DNA from: Fusobacterium sp.
Lineage (GTDB): Bacteria > Fusobacteriota > Fusobacteriia > Fusobacteriales > Fusobacteriaceae
Assembly (NCBI RefSeq): GCF_032477075.1
Contig: NZ_JAWDXO010000049.1
Span: 1 to 15,323 of the forward strand
Direction: 5' to 3'
Length of the DNA stretch: 15,323 nt
Below are positions 6,198-14,036 of this stretch, piece by piece; positions within the stretch are counted from its first letter, which is position 1, and each line of letters starts with the position of its first letter. A program made the position numbers and the translations under genes. The notes below the pieces were generated by a model. It was not told where the DNA came from, searched no databases, and was given only the letters and a program-made list of their open reading frames with translations.

Positions 6198-7934
6198 ATG
6201 AGAAAATTTTTGCTTAAATATGAACTCCTTAATAATGAAGGATTATGGAAGAATTTTACAGAACAGGTTGTTGGAACTACAACTATAAATCTTGGAAATA
6301 TAGCTGAAGTTGGGAGTGAAGATTTTGGGATAGATAGCTTAAAGAAATTTGCCAATCTTACTATCCATAATGATAAAAATAAAAGGCTTACAACAGGACC
6401 AATTTTATCAACCAATCAATTTCAGTTAGGGAGAAGAATAAGAATAAAAGTAAGAACAGCAAAATCTACAAATCACTACAATTTAAATTTGACTGGAGAA
6501 GATAGGACCTATCTTCTTCTAAAAAATATAAAAGGAGTAGAGGAAATAGATTTGGTAAGTGTTTATGATGGAGAACATTCATTATCCCCAGCAGAAGCTG
6601 ATTTAAAAATAGAAAATACTTCTCAAATGGCAAATGGTTTGTATGTATATTTTAATAGGGTGGTTAAGCAGTATGAAAAGATAGGTTTTCTAATAATAAC
6701 AACAGCAAGTGATCTTGATTCTGATAGAGCAGAATTTGAAGGGACTGGGGCAAGAGAATATTTTATTCCAAATGTAGATCCAGATATTGTAGAAGTTTTA
6801 GGTTACTATAAGTATTCATATCTCCCTTGGGGTATTGGATATTTTTCAAGAAAATACTTTTCTGATACATATGGGGTAGAATACCTCTATTTTGCTAAAG
6901 AGGATGATCCAGATAATTTTCCATATTATATAGAGAGTGTTGTTAAAGAACAAAATGGAATAAGGATAAAATTAAATACTGAACTGCCAGTAAATGAAAG
7001 AATGGTAATTGGACTATTTTTCAGTGCAGCAGAAGATATCATAATATTTGATGGAAAAATAAGGCGATATGAAGGAAGAGGTTATCATAATGTTTCTCTT
7101 GAATGCCAAGATTTTTCATATGACCTTGATGTTATAGCAATAAATAAGACATATCCTAAAGGAGTTACATTTGAGGATACGATAAAACAAATATTGATTG
7201 ATAACAAAAGAGAAGATATAGAATTTCTGTACGATTCTTACAATACTGCTACCTTAACAGAAGATTATAGTATTGAAGATACAACTATATGGGATTCTAT
7301 TCAAAAACTTGCACTGTCAAAGGGATGGAGCTTGTACTTTAGATATGATAGAACAAAAAATAAACAGGTACTGATTTTTGAAGATACAATTTCAGCAAGT
7401 TATATAACTTATCAGCTTCTTAGAGGAGATGTGGTTGGAGAATTTAATTATGTAGGAGATTTGACAAGAGTAAGAAATATTGTATCAGTTGTATATAAAG
7501 ATCAGAATGACAGTAATAAAATAAAAACAATAGAACTTAAAGATGAAGATTCAATACTTAGATATAGAGAGAATAGATTAACATTGGGACTTGATTTAAC
7601 AGAAAATTTAATAACTACAAATGATATGGCTATGAAGCTGGCAACTCAGGCATTAAAAGATTTAAAAGACCCAGTAGTGAACTATACAATTGAAACAACT
7701 TTAATGCCTAAGTTAAAACTTAATGATGAGTTATGGTATATACATGAAAACTTAACAGAGAGACCATTGTTTTTAAGAGCTTATTCTATTGAACATTCAG
7801 TTTCAGTTGGAGATACAGGAGAACTTCAATGTAATACTGTTATTACAGGTGGTGGAAAAATTCAATATAAACTTAATGAATGGCTTTATAATGACAGCAA
7901 AATAAAAGATGATAAAGAGATAATTATAGTATAG
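6198..7934 (+). CDS. Tail baseplate hub protein (gp27/gpP-like)
   Basis: The 578-residue protein starts three bases after the previous stop, with GAGGAGGT (6183-6190) overlapping the end of that gene. The segment at about 310-400 (INKTYPKGVTFEDTIKQIL, then SIEDTTIWDSIQKLALSKGW and a strand LIFED) resembles the hub fold of phage tail proteins. In those, a peptide of the form 'tIwdaiqklA...Gw.l' follows a short helix that opens a beta domain. A variable middle (about 95-290) may be an inserted beta domain. No peptidase or lysozyme domain is seen, so this is not an obvious tail-associated lysin. It probably forms the trimeric tip hub below the distal tail protein and anchors the fibres. Confidence 0.65.
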   Translation: MRKFLLKYELLNNEGLWKNFTEQVVGTTTINLGNIAEVGSEDFGIDSLKKFANLTIHNDKNKRLTTGPILSTNQFQLGRRIRIKVRTAKSTNHYNLNLTGEDRTYLLLKNIKGVEEIDLVSVYDGEHSLSPAEADLKIENTSQMANGLYVYFNRVVKQYEKIGFLIITTASDLDSDRAEFEGTGAREYFIPNVDPDIVEVLGYYKYSYLPWGIGYFSRKYFSDTYGVEYLYFAKEDDPDNFPYYIESVVKEQNGIRIKLNTELPVNERMVIGLFFSAAEDIIIFDGKIRRYEGRGYHNVSLECQDFSYDLDVIAINKTYPKGVTFEDTIKQILIDNKREDIEFLYDSYNTATLTEDYSIEDTTIWDSIQKLALSKGWSLYFRYDRTKNKQVLIFEDTISASYITYQLLRGDVVGEFNYVGDLTRVRNIVSVVYKDQNDSNKIKTIELKDEDSILRYRENRLTLGLDLTENLITTNDMAMKLATQALKDLKDPVVNYTIETTLMPKLKLNDELWYIHENLTERPLFLRAYSIEHSVSVGDTGELQCNTVITGGGKIQYKLNEWLYNDSKIKDDKEIIIV

Positions 7935-7943
7935 GGAGGAAAA

Positions 7944-8669
7944 ATGGCACTTAATAAAGGAAGATTAGAAGAAATAGCAACAGCAATAGCCTTGATGTAT
8001 GATCCTGAGGTTTATTCAAAATTAAAAATGGAGATAAATAAACCTATGGCAGATGTTCCAGCAGGGCATGCTTTAAATATCAACTGGGACAATATTGTAA
8101 ATTCATATAAGATAATAAAGGATTTCCTAAAGGAAACTTTATATAAAGAAGATATGTCAATGGAAAATATTGGAAATAAACTTGTACAAAGGGGAACAAA
8201 TGGAGGGATAAAAGTAGGGGATATTTATACTACAACACCCTCAAATAATGGAGCTATTGCTGTAGATAGCGGAATAGCATATAAAGATTCAACTGGGATA
8301 ATTAAATATACTAATAATTTTACAGAATTTAGAAAATTAACTAATACTATATCAAAGGATGAAATGAATACTGTTGAAAAGTTAGATATAAATGGAAATT
8401 TTCAAATGTGGGGAGGAACAAAGACAATTACCTTAAAAGAAGAAGCTAAAAAATATAAGGTAATAGCTGCTAAAGCTGGAGGATCACAAGCAGATGTACA
8501 ATTTATGCTATTAATTCCCAATCAATTAGTAAAAGCAAGAGAACATGATAGAAATGGAGGAGGAGAAATACACTTGATTTGGGATGGAGCAATAACTATA
8601 GCAGTAACACATTATATACATAGGGATGGGAGAACAGGAGAAGTAGCAGGAGTGTGGGGGATAATATGA
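7944..8669 (+). CDS. Putative tail fibre / tip protein, short
   Basis: The 241-residue protein is preceded by GGGAGG (7934-7939), five bases before the ATG. The N-terminal part is helical (about 1-75). A middle stretch (VQRGTNGGIKVGDIYTTTP, then GAIAVDSGIAYKDSTG) resembles the repeated strand-turn units of phage fibre shafts. The C-terminal part (about 145-241, FQMWGGTKTITLKEEAKKYK to AGVWGII) looks like a compact beta domain and may bind the cell surface. It ends in an ATGA overlap with the collagen-like gene, so the two are likely made together. No homologue was recognised. It could be a fibre, an adaptor between hub and fibre, or one of two receptor-binding proteins. Confidence 0.55.
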   Translation: MALNKGRLEEIATAIALMYDPEVYSKLKMEINKPMADVPAGHALNINWDNIVNSYKIIKDFLKETLYKEDMSMENIGNKLVQRGTNGGIKVGDIYTTTPSNNGAIAVDSGIAYKDSTGIIKYTNNFTEFRKLTNTISKDEMNTVEKLDINGNFQMWGGTKTITLKEEAKKYKVIAAKAGGSQADVQFMLLIPNQLVKAREHDRNGGGEIHLIWDGAITIAVTHYIHRDGRTGEVAGVWGII

Positions 8670-10396
8670 AAAAAGGAAATATTTTATTAAATATAAATGC
8701 AGATGTAGTAGAAGGACCAAAAGGGCTATCTATAAGAGAAATAATGTATAAAGAAACATTAGCAAATGGAAATAATATATATCAAGTAGTTTTAGAAAAT
8801 AATATTGTAATAGGGGAAATAGAATGTAAAAAAGGAAATAAAGGAGATAAAGGAGAAAAAGGAGATACAGGAAAGGGAATCTTAGCTATAGTAAAAAAAC
8901 AGAAAATAGGATTGATGAATTATTTTGAAATTCAATATACAGACAAAACAACTTGGGAATTTGCTATAGAAGATGGTGAAAATGCTTATGAAGTAGCTGT
9001 AGATAATGGATTTGAAGGAACAGAAGAAGAATGGCTACTATCTCTTATAGGAAGAGGGTTAGAATTTAGTTGGGAAGGAAGTAGATTAGGAGTAAGGGTA
9101 GATGGAGAAACAGAATATCAATATAGTGATGATTTGAAAGGGGAAAAAGGTGATAGAGGAGATATCGGACCTGGAAACATTCTTTCTATTGGAAAAGTTG
9201 AAAAAGGAGAAGAGCCTCAAGTAACAATAGAAGGAGAAAGTCCAGAACAAGTATTAAATTTTGTACTGCCTAAAGGAGATAAAGGTGAAATTGGGGAAAA
9301 GGGAGAACAAGGAGAACAGGGAAGAAAAGGAAATGGTATAGTAAGAACTCAATTTATAAGAGAAGATAATGAAAGAGTATATTATAAATTTATATATGAT
9401 GATGGATCTGAATTTCAATGGTCAACTTGGAAAGGAGAAGCAGGTATTTCAGTAACAGGAGCAATTGCAGGAGATATTGTTGATACATTGGATAGAACAG
9501 TAGAAACTCAAGAAGACTGGTTATCACTTGAAAATTATAGAGCTATAAATATATTAGACTATTCTGAGATGCAGGGTAAAGTAAAAACTACAAATACATA
9601 TTGGGAGAATATTGTTCCAAAAGATTTGGCAGGAACTGATGATTCAAGATTTACAATGGAATGGGCATATTTTGATATGAATGGAAATAAATATCCACTG
9701 CCATCTCAAAAACTAATAGCAGGAATCAAAGGTGGAAATCATAAACCTGAAAAAATAATTCTTCCATATAGCTCTAATCAGCCAATAATGCAAGGAGCTG
9801 GAAATTATAAAATAACAATAGCTTTTGGTGGAAGTATTGTAAGAGAATTAATAGCCAATAATAAAAATATATTATGTATCGTTGACTTAAGATTCAAATC
9901 TCATGTTAGAGATCAATATGGAAATACTATATGGAGTTGGAATGAAATAGTTAATAGTTCAGGATTTCATACCAATAATTATCAAGTGGGAAAAGCTCAA
10001 AAATCAGTTCATAATCTTTTAAGTAAATCAAAAGGAACAACAGATATAAGAATTGCTGTTGGAATGCAATATAACAAAATGGCAATGGAAACAGGAATGT
10101 TAACATCATATCAAAATATTGATGATGCAAGAGATCCTAATTATATTGGATTTATAATTGACTCAAATGAAAATGATTTAGAAATTGAAATTTATAAAAT
10201 GGAAATGTGGGTTCTTAAAAATGGAAATGAAGAATATTTAGATTTACCTCCAAATAAATTAATGCCTAATTTTATACCATATTGGGAAGATTCAGCAAAT
10301 AGTGGAGGAGACTTTGCTGATATTGATAAGTATTTTTATCTGGAACAAAATTTAAAAAGGCAAATTTATTTAGGAAAAAAAACAACAAGAGCATAA
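8666..10396 (+). CDS. Collagen-like tail fibre, probable receptor-binding protein
   Basis: The 576-residue protein has three Gly-X-Y blocks at about residues 57-71, 159-170 and 204-224, rich in GDK, GEK and GEQ triplets as in phage tail-fibre collagens that form triple helices. Between the first two lies AVDNGFEGTEEEWLLSLIG (about 111-129), a motif frequent in phage fibre proteins with collagen repeats. Residues from about 260 onward are globular, beta-rich and probably the host-recognition part. No catalytic motif is evident. The start at 8666 overlaps the previous stop by four bases (ATGA), with a G-run five bases upstream; an in-frame GTG at 8654 is possible but less likely. In a tailocin this gene would largely determine which strains are killed. 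Confidence 0.8.
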   Translation: MKKGNILLNINADVVEGPKGLSIREIMYKETLANGNNIYQVVLENNIVIGEIECKKGNKGDKGEKGDTGKGILAIVKKQKIGLMNYFEIQYTDKTTWEFAIEDGENAYEVAVDNGFEGTEEEWLLSLIGRGLEFSWEGSRLGVRVDGETEYQYSDDLKGEKGDRGDIGPGNILSIGKVEKGEEPQVTIEGESPEQVLNFVLPKGDKGEIGEKGEQGEQGRKGNGIVRTQFIREDNERVYYKFIYDDGSEFQWSTWKGEAGISVTGAIAGDIVDTLDRTVETQEDWLSLENYRAINILDYSEMQGKVKTTNTYWENIVPKDLAGTDDSRFTMEWAYFDMNGNKYPLPSQKLIAGIKGGNHKPEKIILPYSSNQPIMQGAGNYKITIAFGGSIVRELIANNKNILCIVDLRFKSHVRDQYGNTIWSWNEIVNSSGFHTNNYQVGKAQKSVHNLLSKSKGTTDIRIAVGMQYNKMAMETGMLTSYQNIDDARDPNYIGFIIDSNENDLEIEIYKMEMWVLKNGNEEYLDLPPNKLMPNFIPYWEDSANSGGDFADIDKYFYLEQNLKRQIYLGKKTTRA

Positions 10397-10424
10397 AAAT
10401 TTTAAAAACAATATTATAAATGAG

Positions 10425-11003
10425 GTGATACTTATAAAGATACAGAAAATAGTAAAAGATATGGATTTAAATAAGGTTATGTATATAATAGCTCTAAATG
10501 AAATATCAGGAAATGAAAATGTTATATGCAGATTTAGTTATGCAGGAGGAATATCAGGATATAGTTTTGGGAGAAGTCAATTTGATGTAAAGCATAATTC
10601 AAAAGCAGGAGAATTTTTAAAAGAAAATTGTGGTTTTACAGCAGGAGATATTGAGAGATTATTAAGATTAGATAAAAATATTAATGATCTTAATGAAAAA
10701 TTAAGGAAATATAGAAAAGAAATAGATGAATTAGATAGAAAGCATATAAAAGAAATGGTAAATTATGTAGCCAATCTTAATGAGTTACCAGAATTTGAAG
10801 ATGAAAAGACATTTGTCCATTTAGTGGATTATCATAATCAATTTAATCTTAGTAAAAATGGACTTATGCATAATTTTATAAAAAGTAAAAAAATATTGAA
10901 ATCTGAAGATATATATAATTTTAAATTAGGTTTGAAATGGGGAAAAAAAGCTCCTCAAGATGTAAAAAGAAGATATTTGAATATAGAGAATAATTGGAAA
11001 TAA
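10425..11003 (+). CDS. Putative cell-wall lysin (lysozyme-like endolysin)
   Basis: The 192-residue protein (from GTG at 10425) has no signal peptide. A helix with a candidate catalytic glutamate (IIALNEISGNEN, Glu26) is followed by a Gly-rich beta-turn region (YAGGISGYSFGRSQFD). This layout is typical of lysozyme-fold muramidases and transglycosylases, where Glu precedes a beta-hairpin with Ser/Gly and Gln/Asp. The rest is helical. Position directly before a holin at the end of a tail operon supports a release role. The start is uncertain: GAGGTGA (10422-10428) is five bases from an ATA at 10434, exactly as the holin's GAGGTGA is placed before its ATG. The GTG at 10425 lies inside that Shine-Dalgarno and has none of its own. 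The ATG at 10461 also lacks one. The precise hydrolase family was not recognised. Confidence 0.6.
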   Translation: MILIKIQKIVKDMDLNKVMYIIALNEISGNENVICRFSYAGGISGYSFGRSQFDVKHNSKAGEFLKENCGFTAGDIERLLRLDKNINDLNEKLRKYRKEIDELDRKHIKEMVNYVANLNELPEFEDEKTFVHLVDYHNQFNLSKNGLMHNFIKSKKILKSEDIYNFKLGLKWGKKAPQDVKRRYLNIENNWK

Positions 11004-11017
11004 GAGAGGTGACACTA

Positions 11018-11356
11018 ATGTTTCAAAAAACTGTATTAAATGTAGTAAGCAGTTTTTTACCAGATATATTAAAAAAGTATTTACAGCCAGAAGAGATTGA
11101 TCAAGTAATGGCAGATGTAGAAAAAGAGAGATTACAAGTATTTTCAAAAATGCTTGAAAGGGGAGGGATACTTCATCTATTCTATGTATATAGTATATTG
11201 GTAATATTTCATCATATAATCACTCCTTATCTGTCTGCATTTATGGGAGTTGAAATATATAGCCTTCCTATTCCAGGAGAATTAACAGCACTAATTGGAA
11301 GCCTAGGAGCAGTTATATTAGGTAAGAAACATCTGGATAAAAAATTAAAAAACTAA
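11018..11356 (+). CDS. Holin, 3TM-type family
   Basis: The 112-residue protein begins with an amphipathic helical region (about 5-48). It then has two hydrophobic segments at about 51-76 (LHLFYVYSILVIF...) and 86-103 (PGELTALIGSLGAVILG), and ends in a lysine-rich tail (KKHLDKKLKN). Size and layout fit the small phage and gene-transfer-agent holins that permeabilise the membrane so the lysin can reach the wall. The start is ATG at 11018, five bases after GAGGTGA; a TTG at 10994 lies inside the lysin gene and is unlikely. It is the last gene before a strong terminator. It follows the lysin by 14 bases, so the pair forms a lysis cassette. Confidence 0.75.
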   Translation: MFQKTVLNVVSSFLPDILKKYLQPEEIDQVMADVEKERLQVFSKMLERGGILHLFYVYSILVIFHHIITPYLSAFMGVEIYSLPIPGELTALIGSLGAVILGKKHLDKKLKN

Positions 11357-11384
11357 ATTTACCAAAAAAGTGAATGGAAACAAG

Positions 11385-11419
11385 AAAGAAGTTCAGAAGT
11401 TCTGTATGAACTTCTTTTT
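11385..11419 (+). terminator. Intrinsic terminator ending the tail operon
   Basis: AAAGAAGTTCA (11385-11395) pairs perfectly with TGAACTTCTTT (11407-11417) around an 11-base loop. T residues run on to 11419. It lies 28 bases after the holin stop and marks the right end of the tail and lysis operon. Confidence 0.85.
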
Positions 11420-11564
11420 ATATTAAAAAAAGAGTGGAAAAGATTTTATTTTTAGTAAAAATTCAGTATTTGATCTCATTTAATATAATATCTTTAAATT
11501 GTAATCTTTCAAAAAAAATGATAGAATAAAGAATAATTTTATAAATTATCAAAGGATGTAGAAT
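11420..11564 (+). other. Intergenic region before the lysO-like gene
   Basis: AT-rich, without a gene. A TATAAT at 11484-11489 may be a -10 for the exporter gene, but no convincing -35 is present. A 24-base segment at 11503-11526 recurs inside the next gene with one mismatch. No lysine riboswitch fold is visible, and the space is probably too short for one. Confidence 0.4.
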
Positions 11565-11642
11565 ATGATAGTAATGCCTTTTATTTGTCTTTTTTTAGGA
11601 ATTGTTATAGGAAGAAAAAATCTTTCAAAAAAAATGATGGAA
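11503..11642 (+). repeat. 24-bp direct repeat upstream of and inside the lysO-like gene
   Basis: The segments 11503-11526 and 11619-11642 are identical except for one A/G position. Both run from AATCTTTC through an A8 tract to GAA. They are 116 bases apart. The second copy encodes residues 19-26 (NLSKKMME) of the exporter. The A-rich core lowers its significance, but the 24-base near-identity is more than chance similarity would usually give. Confidence 0.55.
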
Positions 11643-12512
11643 AAAATAGATATTTCTGTAAACATAGTTGTAGTAATTTTAATGGCTACTATTGGTATGA
11701 ATATAGGAATTAATGAAGAAATAATATCAGAACTTGGAAAAATAGGATGGAATTGTGCAGTTATTTCTATTTTTGGAATGGGTTTTAGTATAATTTTTAC
11801 TGTTATATTAGAAAAAAGTATTCTTCCCTTAGAGGAGATAAAAAATAAAATAAATCTTGAAAATCTTAGAGATAAGAAAGAAGTTGAGCAGGAGAAAAGT
11901 GAAAAGTCATTGTTGACTATAGTTATTCCAGTAAGTGTAATATCAGGTGTAATGATTGGCATTTTTTTCATGGATAAAACCTATGAAATATTTTTAAACT
12001 ACTCTCTGATTATTTCATTGGTAATGTTGTATACAGGAGTGGGAATATTTCTTGGAAGTAATTTAAATGTATTGAAATATATAAAAGAAATAGGAATAAA
12101 AATTTTATTAATATCTTTAGCAATAGCTGTTGGAAGTATTTTAGGAGGAGTTGTATCTGGAAAGATGTTAGGAGTTCCTATAGAGATTTCTGTTATTTCA
12201 GCAGGAGGAATGGGGTATTACAGCTTAACTGGAGCATTTATGACCAGCAGATTTGGAATTGAAGCTGGGACTTATGGTTTTATTGTAAATATAATGAGAG
12301 AATTTTTTACTATATTTTTTCTTCCTGTACTAGTCAAAATAAGCAAGGGGAGTGCAATTGCTTCTGGGGGAGCAGGAAATATGGATACAATGCTTGTACC
12401 AGTGACTAAATTTGTAGGAACAGAATTAGGTTTGGTTACTCTTATAACAGGAATTATATTAACATTTTTTGTACCTGTTATACTGCCTCTTTTAGGAAGA
12501 ATATTTGTTTAA
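11565..12512 (+). CDS. lysO: LysO-family (DUF340) amino acid exporter
   Basis: The 315-residue integral membrane protein has about eight hydrophobic segments. It matches the architecture of LysO, which exports L-lysine and lysine analogues. Conserved-looking stretches include SAGGMGYYSLTGAF (about 212-225), VNIMREFFTIFFLP (about 241-254) and GGAGNMDTMLVPV (about 268-280), all near places I recall as conserved in this family. A charged cytoplasmic loop (about 88-115) separates the N-terminal and C-terminal parts, which some genomes encode as separate genes. The start at 11565 has AAGGA eight bases upstream. It sits alone between the tail-operon terminator and an EamA permease gene on the same strand (88-base gap), so co-transcription with the latter is possible. 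Substrate is inferred from the family. Confidence 0.82.
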   Translation: MIVMPFICLFLGIVIGRKNLSKKMMEKIDISVNIVVVILMATIGMNIGINEEIISELGKIGWNCAVISIFGMGFSIIFTVILEKSILPLEEIKNKINLENLRDKKEVEQEKSEKSLLTIVIPVSVISGVMIGIFFMDKTYEIFLNYSLIISLVMLYTGVGIFLGSNLNVLKYIKEIGIKILLISLAIAVGSILGGVVSGKMLGVPIEISVISAGGMGYYSLTGAFMTSRFGIEAGTYGFIVNIMREFFTIFFLPVLVKISKGSAIASGGAGNMDTMLVPVTKFVGTELGLVTLITGIILTFFVPVILPLLGRIFV

Positions 12513-12600
12513 TAAAAACAATATAGATGAGATTATAATAGTTATTCCAGATAATGGAAAATATATTAGGTTTAGCTGAAAATATTACTTGAGGTGAAAG

Positions 12601-13488
12601 ATGAAAGATAATAAAGATGAAAAGATAAAGGTAATCTCTTCTATAACACTAACAATTGTGGCTTTAGTATGGGGAACTACGTTTGCTGTGATAAAAGATA
12701 CTTTAAGTATTGTTCAGCCGTTTTCACTTATGATGTTGAGATTTGGGTTTTCAGCTTTGCTTCTCTCTCTTCTTTATATAGGAAAAATAAAAAAAGCAAA
12801 AATAAAAGATATAAAGAATGGAAGTATAATAGGGATATTTATGTTCCTGGCATTCTATTTTTTAATAATCAGTATAAAGAATACAACAGTTTCTAAGGTA
12901 TCTTTTATAATAGGAGCATATGTACTTATAGTTCCATTTCTTGCATGGAGAATAAATAAAAAGAAACCAGATAAATATGCTCTAGCAGGAGCTGTTTTAG
13001 CAACTATTGGATTAGGATTTTTAACAATTGAAAAGGGAGTGGCATTTAATGTTTGGGATATAGCAGCAGTTTGTTGTTCATTTTTCTTTGCTGCACATAT
13101 GATAGCAATTGAAAGATATGGAAAGGATTCAGATCCCATACTTATTACTGTAATTCAGTTTATAGTAACAGCAGGAATATTTGTTGTTCTAACAGGATAT
13201 TTTGAAGGATATGATTTTTCAATTCTCCCTAGAATAAAATGGACTTTAGGGTATCTTGTAGTTATAAGTACAGTTATATCTTTTGCTGTGCAAACTGCTG
13301 TACAAAGATATATTTCCTCTACAAGTACTGCTTTAATATTAACTCTTCAATCAGTTTTTGGAGCTATTTTTGCAGTTTGGTATCTAAATGAAAGAATGAC
13401 TTTTCAAATGGGAATAGGATGTGTATTAGTATTTGCAGCAATACTTACACAAGAAACAAAATGGAAGTTTTTAACAAAAAAAGATTAG
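12601..13488 (+). CDS. EamA-family (drug/metabolite superfamily) transporter
   Basis: The 295-residue protein has about ten hydrophobic helices in two repeated EamA halves (about 10-142 and 150-285). The N-terminal signature TIVALVWGTTFAVIKDTL (about 18-35) and the second-half ending LQSVFGAIFAVWYLNERMT are typical of the 10-TM DMT permeases, which export amino acids or other metabolites. The substrate cannot be read from the sequence. The Shine-Dalgarno GAGGTGA lies three bases before the ATG. It follows the LysO-like exporter in the same direction, and a shared role in metabolite efflux is only suggestive. The repeat-borne terminator at 13588-13622 ends it. Confidence 0.85.
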   Translation: MKDNKDEKIKVISSITLTIVALVWGTTFAVIKDTLSIVQPFSLMMLRFGFSALLLSLLYIGKIKKAKIKDIKNGSIIGIFMFLAFYFLIISIKNTTVSKVSFIIGAYVLIVPFLAWRINKKKPDKYALAGAVLATIGLGFLTIEKGVAFNVWDIAAVCCSFFFAAHMIAIERYGKDSDPILITVIQFIVTAGIFVVLTGYFEGYDFSILPRIKWTLGYLVVISTVISFAVQTAVQRYISSTSTALILTLQSVFGAIFAVWYLNERMTFQMGIGCVLVFAAILTQETKWKFLTKKD

Positions 13489-13508
13489 TAAAAAAATGTA
13501 CTGAAAAG

Positions 13509-13622
13509 TTCACAATAATTTCACAAACTCTTGGTATATTAAGAATATAAAATCTTTCCCCAAGATGTTTTAATATATAGATAAAAGAAAATCCCTCCAA
13601 AGAAGAAGGGATTTTTCTTTTT
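13509..13622. repeat. Intergenic repeat, copy 1
   Basis: The copies at 13509-13622 and 14508-14626 are identical over 13519-13601 (14518-14600). After that they differ only by a one-base A insertion and T-run length differences, and before it by a few mismatches up to 13509. This copy sits between the ends of the convergent EamA and PPOX genes. Its 3' part carries a terminator hairpin. Short complementary blocks CTTGG/CCAAG and TATATTAA/TTAATATA lie in its 5' part. Confidence 0.85.
13588..13620. terminator. Bidirectional intrinsic terminator within repeat copy 1
   Basis: AAAATCCCT (13588-13596) pairs with AGGGATTTT (13607-13615) across a 10-base loop. T tracts follow on both strands (TTTTTCTTTTTTT on plus, TTTTCTTTT on minus). 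It serves the plus-strand transporter gene and the minus-strand flavoprotein gene that converge here. Confidence 0.8.
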
Positions 13623-13631
13623 TTGTATTTT

Positions 13632-14036
13632 TTATAAAGAATATTTTTTAGGAGGATTTCCTGAAAAATCATAAAATATAGCTTCTGCACCCTCTAAATA
13701 GAATATTTCAAAAGCAGGGTTATCAGGTGTTTGATAAATTGATTTTACAAGAGAATTATTTTCTATTATCTCTGATTTTACATCTATATTGTCATTAAAA
13801 ACAACTCTTCCATGGATTCTCAGCCATACTGCTGCTGGAGTAGAGGAACATAACTCTACATATGGATTATTTTTTATTTCCTTCCAAACTTCTTTTTGAT
13901 TTGAGGTACAGAAAAATAGTTTTCCATTTTTTTCTAACATAAATTGAAATGGACGAACTTTTGGTTTATCGTCCAGACCAATAGTAGCAAAAAATTGTAC
14001 AGGATTACTTTTTAAAAAATTTAATACTTCTTTCAT
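13632..14036 (-). CDS. PPOX-fold FMN-dependent flavoprotein (NimA-like)
   Basis: The 134-residue soluble protein belongs to the split-barrel, pyridoxamine 5'-phosphate oxidase-like flavoproteins. Seen features: MKEVLNFLKSNPVQFFATIG (1-20), KPKVRPFQFML (about 24-34), a strand GKLFFCTSNQKEVWKEIKNN (about 38-57) and VELC...WLRIHGRVVF (about 60-80). These are the usual FMN-binding barrel order. The start at 14036 is chosen from AGGAGG (14044-14049), seven bases upstream; a longer frame to 14114 has no ribosome site. Members reduce or oxidise small molecules, some detoxifying nitroimidazoles, but the substrate here is unknown. It is divergent from an HxlR-type regulator, and the pair often work together in a stress response. 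Confidence 0.82.
   Translation of the reverse strand: MKEVLNFLKSNPVQFFATIGLDDKPKVRPFQFMLEKNGKLFFCTSNQKEVWKEIKNNPYVELCSSTPAAVWLRIHGRVVFNDNIDVKSEIIENNSLVKSIYQTPDNPAFEIFYLEGAEAIFYDFSGNPPKKYSL

Noticed and set aside
1429..7934. Contractile (R-type or eCIS) injection system
   Set aside because: No sheath, baseplate wedge, spike or AAA+ ATPase gene is present. Gene order fits a flexible non-contractile tail.
8830..9340. Tandem DNA repeats or CRISPR-like array at the GGAGAAAAAGG-rich stretches
   Set aside because: They are in-frame Gly-X-Y codons of a collagen-like protein, without equal spacers.
11420..11564. Lysine riboswitch before the exporter gene
   Set aside because: The space is about 145 bases, nearly all A/T, with no conserved core or multi-stem layout.
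11549..11971. 140-codon minus-strand frame over the lysO-like gene
   Set aside because: It is the shadow of a membrane protein gene, with low-complexity Ile/Phe/Thr composition and no start context.
12669..12896. 75-codon plus-strand frame inside the EamA gene
   Set aside because: It is an out-of-frame shadow of a well-supported transporter, with no ribosome site.
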